From contig CAXKWD010000008.1 in assembly GCA_964059195.1 (NCBI GenBank), positions 47,410,502 through 47,474,501 of the forward strand: a stretch of 64,000 bases of DNA. Reading direction: 5' to 3'. Of this stretch, positions 55,011-64,000 are shown one piece after another. The translations under genes and the position numbers were made by a program. How positions within the stretch are numbered: position 1 is the stretch's first letter; each line of letters opens with the position of its first letter. Below the pieces are notes generated by a model. The model saw only the letters and a program-made list of their open reading frames with translations, searched no databases and was not told the DNA's origin. The stretch is from Ectobius pallidus. Lineage: Eukaryota > Arthropoda > Insecta > Blattodea > Ectobiidae.

Positions 55011-56826
55011 TAATGCTGTGGAAAATAAGAGATTGAATAATGAACAAAGAAGAGAGACAGACAGAGCAAAAGAAAATTACCTTAAACAAAGCTGTGATGA
55101 AATTATGGAGCTTCGACGAAAAGGAAGATATGATTTAATGTATCAGAAAGCGATGGAGTTAGAATCTAAAGAAAATAAAGGAATACGGACTTTTGAAATA
55201 GAAGACATTCATGGAAATTTAATTACAAACCCTGGAAAAGTTCTTACAATATGGGAAAATTACATAGAAATGCTTTACGACAAGCAAAATCGACCACAAG
55301 ACATCGAGATGGAAACAGAAGAACTAGTGGATAAAGATAATATAGGACCTAGCATATTGAAGAATGAAGTAGAAAAGGCCATAAAAGAAATGAAGAATAG
55401 AAAGGCCACAGGAGACGATGACATACCAGTGGACCTACTGAAGGAATTAGGAGAAAATGGGATGAGGAAACTTACCAAACTTATCAACCGAATTTATGAC
55501 ACTGGAGAATGGCCTCAAGATTTCCTAGAGGTAACTATGATTGCACTAAAGAAGAAGAAATGTGCCAAGATATGTAGTGATCATAGAACTATCAGCTTGC
55601 TATCTCACGTAGGAAAAATTGTGGCACGGATACTGACTAGAAGACTGGAAGGAAGAATAGAAGACGTAATAGGAGAAGACCAATTTGGTTTCTGGAAAGG
55701 AAAAGGAACTAGAGATGCAATTGGAATGCTAAGGATTATATCAGAGAGAGTTTTAGCGGTCAACGAAGAAGTGTGTGTCTGCTTTATTGATTGGCAAAAA
55801 GCTTTTGACTGAGTGAACTGGGAAAAGTTAATGGACATACTCAAAAAAATAGGCATTGACTGGAAGGACAGGAGACTAATCCGCAATTTGTACCTGGGAC
55901 AAAAAGTGAAAGTGCATCTAGAACATGGAGTGACCAACAGTGTAGAAATAGGAAGAGGTGTGCGTCAAGGATGTTGTATGTCACCCATCTTGTTCAACCT
56001 TTATGGAGACTGGCTAGCAAAAGAAGCCTTAGAAGGAGTTAGGGATTTTGTGGTAGGAGGATACACTATTAACACCATCAAATATGCGGACGACCTGGTG
56101 ATTCTGGCAAAGAAACAAGAAATATTGCAAGGAATGATTGACAGGCTGGTGGAAACAGGAAGAATGTATGGAATGGAAATCAGCATAGGTAAATCGAAGG
56201 TGATGAGGATATCGAAGAGAGAAGAGCCGCTTCAAATTATCATGGGAAATCAAGAATTAGAGAACGTGAACCAGTTCAAATACTTAGGAAGTGTACTGAC
56301 GAAAGATGCCTATTGCACCAAGGAGATAAGATCAAGAATTGCCATGGCCAAGAAAGCATTTATGAAGAAGAGAACTCTGCTAACTAGTAGTCTGAACCTA
56401 GAGCTACGTAAAAACCTGGTGAAGTGTTATATTTGGAGTATTGCTTTGTATGGATCAGAGACATGGACTTTGAGGAAATTAGAGAAGAAATATTTAGAAA
56501 GTTTTGAAATGTGGTGCTGGAGACAGATAGAAAATATAAAGTGGATGGACATGGTGACAAACGAAGAGGTTCTGAGTAGAGTGGGTGAGAAGAAGTCAAT
56601 CATACACACAATTCGTCAGAGGAAAGCAAACTGAGTTGGGCACATTCTCAGAAGGAACTGCTTATTACATGATGTCGTAGAAGGAAGATTGGAGGGTACA
56701 ACTAGACTTGGAAGAAGAAGAATTCAGCTGTTGGACGATTTAAGGGAAAAGCGGAAATATTGGATGCTGAAGGAGGAAGCAGAGGATAGACAGTTTTGGA
56801 AAACAAAATTCGCGTACCAAGTTTGA
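55011..56826 (+). pseudogene. RTE-like ORF: reverse transcriptase
   Basis: Continues the endonuclease frame in phase. Motifs in order: KNRKATGDDDIPVDLLK, a PQDFLEVTMIALKKK segment, RTISLLSHVGKIVARI, GEDQFGFWKGKGTRDAI, CFIDWQKAFD, a VRQGCCMSPILFNLY segment and an intact YADD box (about 56083), then KYLGSVLTKD and a C-terminal WSIALYGSETWT region. In-frame TGA codons lie at 55810-55812 (inside the first Asp box, after KAFD) and 56632-56634; the frame continues to a TGA at about 56824. Otherwise nearly complete. Confidence 0.9.
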
Positions 56827-56849
56827 AAACCTGCCGGAAGGCAGAATAC

Positions 56850-56868
56850 TTACTACTACTACTACTAC
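56850..56868 (+). repeat. (ACT)n tail of the RTE-like LINE
   Basis: Six to seven TAC/ACT units directly before the right target-site duplication. Confidence 0.85.
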
Positions 56869-56879
56869 TAAAACTTGTG

Positions 56880-57989
56880 TTTAGCTTCTCTTAAAGTTTG
56901 CCTGTATTTTAGTTGCACCTTTAAAAAGTTTTCATAAAATATTTTGCTATGAGGATAAGCGGATTTTAATGCACACCATGTGCGGAGATTTTCCCTTTCT
57001 CTTTTGATATCAGGTGTAATATACCTTTTTTTAGCCCTCGCTGATTTGTTCACTTTTACTTTTGGGTGACTAAAAAACCTTAAAGTTGTATTAAGAAACG
57101 AGTTGAACTTTGTGTTTATGTCATTTGTTGAGTAAACATCTTCCCACTGCTCATTTAAAAGTAATTGATTGAATTCTTCTGTAGCCGCATGCGTAAATTT
57201 CCTACAAGTTTTAACAGTATTTTTATTGAAGTTACTTATTGGTTTTATTAGAGGAAAGTGGATTAGAATGCTTTTGTGATCTGATAGACCTTTTTCCAAG
57301 ACATGTACTGTATCCAATACATTCGGCTTGCTAATGAAAACATTGTCTATTTGAGTTTGAGACTGTGGAGTGATGAGAGTTGGTTCCCTTATCACACTCT
57401 TACAGTTAAACATTTGGAGCAGATTTTCTATGTTTCTCGATTCTTTTAGGTTAGTAAGGAAGTTAACATTAAAGTCTCCACATACCACTATTTGTTTCTT
57501 TCTAGTAATCACAATTTTTAGCACCCTTTCTAGAATATTGAGAGTTATTTTAATATCACTATCTGGAGATCTGTATACTGTTATTAACACGAAAATGCTG
57601 AATTCAACACTTACACATTCACAATGTTTATCTTCTGACAACTCCTTAATATCAATAATTTCTGATCCTTCCAATGAGTGGTCACCTAATATTACACATC
57701 CCCCATGCAGGAAATTCTTTCTGCAATATACACTCAACATTTTCAATCCAGGTATAATAAAATTAGTTACTTCAACGTTTTTTAGCCCATGTTCTGTTAG
57801 GCAAATTATGTTGATGTGTCTTTCTTCAATTAATTCTGTTAAGTGTTCTATTTTGTTTGTCACACATTGAATGTTTTGGTACAATATGTTTAGTTGTGTC
57901 TCTTTATTTATTCCAGTTTTATCGTTACTCATTTTCCTTCTAGGAGAGTTCATGGCATCCACCAAATCATTTTTCAGTTTTCCGAACAT
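56880..57989 (-). pseudogene. CR1/L2-type LINE ORF2: endonuclease part
   Basis: The AP-type endonuclease of the host LINE. On the minus strand from ATG 57989: LYQNIQCVTNK, NIICLTEHGL, GGCVILGDHS, VYRSPDSD, VVCGDFNVNF, QIDNVFIS and GLSDHKSILI, giving the full set of catalytic Asn, Glu, Asp and His positions. The frame is open to the insertion point, where ORF2 meets the RTE-like element (KHKF at 56880), so this half is undamaged. The start codon overlaps the ORF1 stop by 16 bases, a normal ORF1/ORF2 arrangement. Confidence 0.9.
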
Positions 57990-58918
57990 TGTAGGTTATT
58001 TCCCTGGCAGCTGCTGATGGCTTTGCAGAGAAGTTGGCCTAACTTCATTGCCCCCCGCCGGTTGAAATGCAGGCCGTCACCTGCGATATCTGTGTCATCT
58101 AACCAGCTGTTTCCATGAACCATTAAGCAGTTTCTAACAGAGCACAGCCAATCCAATTCTTGATTTATTCTATCTATACGGCGTGTATTTATATCTCTCC
58201 TGTATAGTATGCTGCTGATGATTATCTTGGTCTTTGGAGATTGCTTTTGTATAGTATCAACAAGGTCCATTGTATCCCCCATTATCTCGTCTGTGTAAAC
58301 CACTTTTTTAATGTCATTAGTACCCACGTGGATAGCAATAACCTCTTGTTGAATATTTGAAAGGTTATGTTGTTCCATTTTGTTCTTTGGTTCATCCGTC
58401 TTTATGTCAGGGTAGCATATAACCTGGTGACCTTTCTCTTTACATTTTTCGCCAGCAAATTTCAACAGTGAATCTCCTATCACCATTACCTTATTTTTTG
58501 ACTTACTTTCATTCCCGTCTGAAGGGCAATTATAGGTGATTTTCTGGGTTAGATCTTCCTTATCAGGTAACATCTCAAATCTATTTGACGTTCGTATGTA
58601 TGGTTTTTGTGTTCGAGTAATTTTGGGCCAGGTCCTGTTTACCATGTCTGAATATCTTAGTCTTACTGGAACTTGTGTAAATTGATCATTGTTGAGTTTT
58701 TCGTTTTCTCCCTTAAGTTCTTGTTCTCCAGTTTTAATAGAGATAGTTCCTCTTGTAGCAACCTTATTATTTCGTCTTTGATTTGCAGTTCAACTGAAAT
58801 GGCTTCTTTGTAGGTATCCTGTTGACACATATTACACTGCCAGTTATCTTCTTCATTTATTGAACTTATGTCAATTTGAGCACATCGGCTGTGTATCCAC
58901 ATGTTGCATTTATCACAA
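57974..58918 (-). pseudogene. CR1/L2-type LINE ORF1: PHD finger, coiled coil and SGNH esterase
   Basis: The N-terminal part (58918-58663) encodes the second half of a PHD-type zinc finger (CDKCNMWIHSRC ... WQCNMC) and a leucine-rich coiled coil (EIIRLLQEELSLLKLENKNL). After a one-base frameshift near 58690 the second part (to 57974) encodes an SGNH/GDSL-type esterase: nucleophile block VIGDSLLKF, HVGTND block and a C-terminal DGLHFN block with the Asp-His pair. ORF1 proteins with PHD and esterase domains are known from CR1 and L2 clades and are thought to act in RNP formation or membrane association. The finger is cut by 5' truncation at 58918. Confidence 0.85.
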
Positions 58919-58923
58919 TTAAT

Positions 58924-59237
58924 GGTATTAATGGGATGGATAAATCATTTGGTGAAGTTCATCTTCTATTCTGTGCATTTTAACATCATAATACTATTGC
59001 TATGAAAATTAAGGGATTATTGGCACAATTAAACCTCATAAGTAGTAATACATTTTCTTGGTATTCATTATATAGAAGAATTATGATATCCATCTTCTTT
59101 TCCATACAATGGGAAATCAGATAACTGATTTCATGAAAACATAGGTGTTATTTTCTCAAGTAATTATCATAAGTTCACACATATTTGCATGGTCTTCACG
59201 ATAAAGATAAACCATTTATGAAAGCCCTCTTATCTTA
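58924..59237 (+). repeat. Satellite block 10
   Basis: About two monomers that pick up the register lost at 39905 and end in CTTATCTTATG. There is no gene here. Confidence 0.8.
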
Positions 59238-61772
59238 TGTAGGGGAAGTCCGTGTAAACTGGACCACTTAACTTCAGACAACAAAAAGTCATTGACTGTA
59301 TTGAAAATTCTCAAAATCATATATATATATATATATATATAAGTATGTTGGTATACTATATATCGAGTATTTTAGCGAAAATTAATTGCAAGAATATTAA
59401 GAGAAATTGTTTAAAAATAATGTTTATAGCAAAATTTGTTTCCGTGTAACTTGGACCGATGTTGTGTAATTTGGACGAGGAAGGTGTGTAATTTGGTCTG
59501 GTACACGTAAACACTTAAAATATACGTTATGCTGTTTATTAATGGTATTCCTAATAATATACTTAAATACTATGTTATCTAGTCACTTTTCACTTATCTA
59601 CTAGGTCACTTTTCACATGGAGAACAACAAGATCAACCAACAACAATGATGATGATAACAATAATGAAAATAGCAATAGTAAAAATTATAATGATGATGG
59701 TGATGATAATGATAATAATAATAGTAATGACTACTAAAAGCTCATGGAACTTAGAGAATAGCAAAATATTATTATAGCACATTTAAGCAATGTTAAAGCA
59801 AATAAGTTCATCAGTCACTCGTTAGATGGCACTAATGTCAATCATTTGTATCCAGAATTCTTGACATTCTTTTACTTCTTTATTTCAATTCTAGATAAAG
59901 AAAGTAATTATTCTATACTCTCTCATATCAAGCACGGAATGATGCTTCAATGTTTCATGCATAACTATTAAGTACTTGTCAAGATTTAACATTAAAACTA
60001 TATTGAAATACAGAAAGCTGCATTGCCGACATCGAACTGATATCGATTGTCGAGTGACAGCTCATTAGCATTTACTTGGCGCTACAGCCAGAGTAAATTA
60101 GCTCACCTAGAAGCGTCATATCGATTATTGTAGGCTACTTGTTTGTAGAGACAGCTCTGGAAACAGTTCGATTGCTCACCTCAAGAAGATTATTTATTTC
60201 TCTGTAATTATACATTACAATTATAATGCAAATGCTCACATATATATTTTTTATGTTACAGAATAGGTACAGCATGTTATTATCTTTAAATATGCTCTTA
60301 TTCTGGATGGAAGCTTCTGGAAACTTCAAGAAGAGCCTTCTATAAGATTCTAGAACTTGGCTCTTTGTAAGATGATTATGTGAACGCATTTTGGCCATTA
60401 GACTTTTATCACTTCTTCACCAACCTTCGCTTCGTAAGGGCACAGTCCCAAATTTAGCAAACAGATCCCAAGTCTGTATATACTTTAGTACAGTTACTAC
60501 GTACAGCAACGTATCATGGACTTAGCAGCATTCAATAGTACTTAATTCACTTGGAAGTGGATTTTCGAGCAGCCCTGGAACGTCGTGGAGCATAGTTGGA
60601 GCAGGACGACTCACTATTGGCCACCGTTCGGGATGACTTCAACCAGGAACCTACAGCTACAGCAGCAATAACTGTACATTCTCCTTTAGCCATAGTCCGG
60701 CTAATGCATTCACATTCTCATCAGATGTAGTCGCAATACAAGTTAAGTAAATCAAATTAAGTCATGTATTAATACACAAAAGCCAAGTAGGGCTTAGCAT
60801 CTTTATATTACTATAAAGTAATTCTGCTCATATAATCGTAAGGAGTTTTGGCATCCTTGCAGCTCCTCTTTTCCTCTACGTGCAAGCTAAATATGCTGCT
60901 GTAGTAGTTTTGAATAAAGTATGGTATAACTCACAAAGACCAAGGAAAGGTCTAGCAAATTCAGCACTTATCATTTTTTTGGAGTTTTGGCATATTTGCA
61001 ACTCCTCTTTTCCTACAAGCAAATAAAGAAATTGCTGTAGTAATCTTTGAGCAAGATATAGCTCAACAAATTCAAATTGTACACAAATAAGTTTATAATA
61101 AAATTACCATAGGTTCTTGTTAAGAAAATTATATCTCATAAACTAAGTACATAACCTTTGACATTATCCTTAAAAATTTCCAAGTGAAATAAAATAAATA
61201 CTAATAAATATTAAGCATAGCTAGAAGAAAGAAGAGAAGCAGCAGTCTTCTAGAGCAGTAGAATAAAGTGACAATTCTCATTCTCCATTATTCCTGCTTC
61301 CTTCAACATTCCTGCACTTCTAAGCTTGTATATTTCTGGATTATAATGAAGTGGTCCTCCGAAAAATCCTATAGCAAATTCTGTTAGGCACACTAGCCTA
61401 CATTTCTGGTCCTCAACGGACCTGGATTCTATCCACGTCGTGGAAATACACTTTGTCCACTCCTCAGACCAGAAACCTATATTCTTGGTCCTGGATTCTA
61501 TCCACACCTTGGATAATCACTTTGTCCATTCCACATACCTACAGTGTACATTGTTTGTAAAACAGAACTTGTACTTGTACAACTCTAATACTCTATTGTA
61601 GCTTATTTTCAGCTTATGTTGACTGGATCACACACAGAGCAGTCAAAGCAGGCCTAGTAGTAAGAAAAGGTGCAAGAATTCTGGTAGAGCATGCAAGGGA
61701 CACCAGCCTCACTGGATAACCAGGTAAGTGACAGCCTTCCTTATAACACACTGTCATACACCACCCCTCACA
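59238..61772. other. Unassigned 2.5 kb, probably BEL-2 LTR/leader plus other insertions
   Basis: No gene is supportable. It opens with TAGGGGAAGTCCGTGTAAAC and repeats of GTGTAA(A/C/T)TTGGAC (about 59250-59500). Also present: an (AT)n run (59319-59341), ATG/AAT-rich triplets (59645-59735), an imperfect tandem pair starting GGAGTTTTGGCAT at 60843 and 60981, and another starting around TGGATTCTATCCAC at 61420 and 61490. The last few hundred bases should contain the LTR end and primer site of BEL-2, but I cannot place them. Confidence 0.35.
59319..59341 (+). repeat. (AT)n microsatellite
   Basis: About eleven uninterrupted AT units. Confidence 0.9.
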
Positions 61773-62906
61773 ATGCCAGACTCACAAGTACTTGCCACAG
61801 AAGCCTCCAAACTCAAAAACTACAAGCAGAAGAGGGCAGTCATCAAAGGAAAGTTAACTAGATTCTACCAATATGTTTTGTCAGTTCAAGTCAACCAAGA
61901 CAATATCGAAGAAACAGTGCATAGACTATCACAAGATGAATCACTATTAAGGGACTTTGAGGAAATACAGGGCAAGATAGAAACATGTGACACAGACCCT
62001 GATTGGGAAGGAGAAAGACAAGCTTTCGAAGAGACATACTACACAACTGTAGGCATGGCTCATAAGAAAATCAGAGACTATGAAACACAATACTCACAGG
62101 CTAACATACCGTAACACAAGTTCAGCCTCAAGATACAACTCAACCTAACACTCAAGCTAATTGCACTCCTAGAGATCAGCTACCAAAGATAAATTTGCCA
62201 CACTTCAATGGTAGACACACAGATTGGTTACCATTCAGAGAACTGTTCATCTCGCTTGTTCACAGCAACAATTCGCTTGATCCAGTTCAGAAATTTCACT
62301 ATTTGAGAATAGCATTGCAAGGCCCAGCCAACAAACTCATTGACACACTACCTTTAACTGCTAAAGGTTATGAAACCGCCTGGAACTTGCTCAATGAAAG
62401 GTTTCAGAACAACAAAATTATACTGCAACAATTATTACAATCATTGATTGACTATAGCAAGATTCCTAAAGAATCACTCAGTCAATTAATGGACTTGCTG
62501 GACCACTTCACCAGACAGGTTAGGTCAATAGAATCTATCATACCAGAGAACCTTAGATGGGACTACATGCTCACTCATCTTCTTACGTCCAAACTTGACC
62601 CAGCCACGCTCAAAGCATGGAGCTTGGAGGACACAGTGAACCAGTTAAACACATTTGAGCAACTTTTTAACTTCTTACAGAAGACGGGACAAGCCCTGGA
62701 GACACCAGACAGCTCCAGCAGGCCTAAAGCTGTACACAATTCACAGAGCAAACCTATTTATCACAGACAAGTGAGCCCACGTCTTTTGTTGCCCATGCAG
62801 CAACCAATTGTATACTGTGCAGGCTATATCACCAGTTACACAAATGTGAAGACTTTCACAGTCTCAACAACACACAGAGATGGAACTTTGTTAACAACAA
62901 TAGGCT
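61773..62906 (+). pseudogene. BEL-2 gag
   Basis: The likely start is ATG 61773 (MPDSQVLATEASKLKNYKQK), followed by the KRAVIKGKLTRF segment diagnostic of BEL/Pao Gag N-termini. Frame one runs to a TAA at 62112-62114. A frameshift there leads to the capsid part (from about 62160): PHFNGRHTDWLPFRELF, LDPVQKFHYLRIALQG and ETAWNLLNERF, matching BEL-1. Near 62815-62905 another frame change occurs inside the Cys/His-rich segment. The capsid core itself is uninterrupted. Confidence 0.85.
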
Positions 62907-64000
62907 ATGCAGTACCGTAATTGTCTCAGAGCAGGACATCACGTCAGAAACTGCACATCTAGATCTTGTTATAAATGCCAACAACGTCATCACTCTCTGC
63001 TACACCAAAACAAGGTTTGCAGCAATGATTATAGGCAACATTCAACTACACAGTACAATCGTAGATTGCCTAACAACAGACAAAACGGAAACCAAAGCCA
63101 CAATGGTAGGCCTACTAGACAATCTCCAGCTACTACCAGCAGCAATGCTACAGGTTCAGCATTTGCTAATAATGCACAAATCACTCCTAAGACTCATACA
63201 TTTCTTGCCACAGCAGAAATATTAGTCAAAGCTCAGAATGGCAGACTCATAAAAGCCAGAGCATTGTTGGACTCAGGCGCCACGCACACATTCATAACTC
63301 AAGACTTGGCTGATAGGCTACAGTTACAAACCAAGCCTACCACCATAGCTGTGACCGGTGTAAACCTACACACATCCAACATTCTAGAAATTGGACATAT
63401 TCAAATAAGGGACGCCCATGGCAATGGTTACAAGCGACAGTTACAATGCCTAATTATAAACCAGATTGCCAAGGACATACCCAATGCACCTATAGATGTC
63501 ACTAGTTTGAGAATTCCAGAAGACATTGTACTAGCAGACAGTAGATTTCACATACCCGGTAGCATTGACATTTTGCTAGGAGCAGATGTATTCTGGAACT
63601 TGTTAATGGGACACACTATACCCATTAACAAAACCAACAAACATAGAGCATACATAAGAGAGACTAGACTTGGATGGACTCTCTCAGGGCAAATACACTA
63701 TAATCAGGGCAGAAGACAAGCACTACGTTGCCACCTAAGCATCACAGAACAGATACACAAAAACATGCAAAGTTTCTGAGAAATGGAAGAGATCACTCAA
63801 CCAGTACGGTCCGAGGAAGACACCCTATTTGAACAACACTTCCAAGAGACAGTGCAGAGAAATGAAGATGGACGTTACACAGTAACTTTACCATTCAAGA
63901 AGCTCACAGACAATCTTGGTGCCTCCAGAAGTGGAGCCCTGAAACGTTTCTTCTCTAACGAAGCTAGATTGCACAAACAGCCCAATATACTCCAACAGTA
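62907..64000 (+). pseudogene. BEL-2 zinc knuckle, protease and pol start
   Basis: Zinc-knuckle residues (NCLRAGHHVRNC, then CYKCQQRHHSLLH) lead to a low-complexity Asn/Gln/Ser linker and a DUF1758-type protease with an intact active-site LLDSGATHTFI (about 63270), plus the LLGADVFW and TRLGWTLSG segments usual for this family. An in-frame TGA at 63777-63779 follows QSF; the same frame continues to the window end with an EEITQPV, TLPFK and NLGASRSGALKRF stretch that precedes RT. Unlike BEL-1, the catalytic Asp is present. Confidence 0.87.

Larger units (their letters stand above)
52555..56868 (+). mobile_element. RTE-like LINE inserted in the CR1/L2 ORF2
   Basis: Bounded by an 11-bp duplication TAAAACTTGTG (52544-52554 and 56869-56879); removing it rejoins the host LINE frame. 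It carries a 5' region (52555-52869), an endonuclease, an RT and a short (ACT)n tail. The endonuclease start (IGTWNVRTL, LSEVRWTGQGE) and RT style resemble RTE/BovB-type LINEs; the clade is not certain. The element is itself interrupted by a solo LTR. Confidence 0.88.
39906..58918 (-). mobile_element. CR1/L2-type LINE carrying nested insertions
   Basis: The same TTAAT lies at both edges (39901-39905 and 58919-58923), and the satellite monomer broken at 39905 continues in register at 58924 (GGTATTAATGGGATGG is the counterpart of GGTGTTAGCAATATGG at about 21107). On the minus strand the right edge is the truncated start of ORF1 and the left edge is a tail AACAATAAAGATTAAAGATT, with a repeated GATTAAA as in CR1/L2 3' ends. 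Between them ORF1, endonuclease and RT occur in order, separated by the RTE-like element and by Gypsy-3. Edges are inferred from the satellite register. Confidence 0.65.
61773..64000 (+). mobile_element. BEL/Pao LTR retrotransposon, partial (BEL-2)
   Basis: Gag, zinc knuckles, protease and the spacer before RT occur in BEL/Pao order and run off the right edge. It is distinct from BEL-1 in sequence and strand. It has two frameshifts and an in-frame stop. Confidence 0.85.

Noticed and set aside
60135..60398. 87-residue minus-strand frame
   Set aside because: AT-rich, no recognisable motif, not in the context of any element gene.

Overview
This is eukaryotic, intron-age 'junk' chromatin rather than a gene region. 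I could not find a host protein-coding gene, an rRNA gene, a CRISPR array or any prokaryotic feature. The mobile element families (BEL/Pao, Ty3/Gypsy, CR1/L2-type and RTE-like LINEs, hAT, PIF/Harbinger-like, mariner) point to an arthropod, most likely an insect with a large repeat-rich genome. The species cannot be read from the sequence.

The ground layer is one diverged AT-rich satellite, always in the same orientation except for one inverted monomer. Its monomers are about 120-150 bp and share short landmarks such as TCTTGGTGTTCA, GAGAAATCAC, TTAAAATCAGATCAC, CATGGAAATGTAG and CTCAATCCTCATAAGCAC. Distinguishable monomer types recur in the same order. Once later insertions are subtracted by hand, the order repeats about every 2.5-2.8 kb, so the array appears to be a higher-order repeat. 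Satellite blocks lie at about 3584-4093, 10268-11046, 14784-15334, 15830-18666, 20070-21401, 23246-24501, 34111-34650, 35962-36280, 37386-39905 and 58924-59237.

Everything else is inserted into that array. From left to right: a BEL/Pao element on the minus strand running off the left edge (1-3583); a 5'-truncated Ty3/Gypsy element, Gypsy-1, minus (4094-10267); a PIF/Harbinger-like element (11047-14783) holding a LINE 3' fragment that itself holds a hAT transposon with an intact 381-residue ORF (11598-13842); two LINE 3' fragments sharing one target-site duplication (18667-20069); a solo-LTR-like unit (21402-23245); a complete Gypsy-2 with both LTRs and an AAAC target-site duplication, minus (24502-34110); an unresolved 1.3 kb insert (34651-35961); an internally deleted mariner (36281-37189); and a tRNA-like insert (38431-38500).

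From 39906 to 58918 lies a four-level nest. A CR1/L2-type LINE on the minus strand is bounded by TTAAT repeats. Its 3' region is split by Gypsy-3 (plus strand), whose pol is interrupted by a near-identical copy of the upstream satellite-LINE tail-LTR segment. Its ORF2 is split by an RTE-like LINE (52555-56868), which is in turn split by a solo LTR (54010-55006). The window ends with an unassigned stretch and a second BEL/Pao element on the plus strand (61773-64000).

Nearly all element genes are broken by in-frame stops, frameshifts or catalytic substitutions. The longest undamaged frames are the Gypsy-2 gag, the Gypsy-3 gag and the hAT ORF. Two Gypsy elements join gag and pol in one frame across a UGA placed in a known readthrough context (UGA-CUAG and UGA-CAAUUA). 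This is the most testable functional signal in the window. All boundaries and repeat lengths were read by eye without alignment software.
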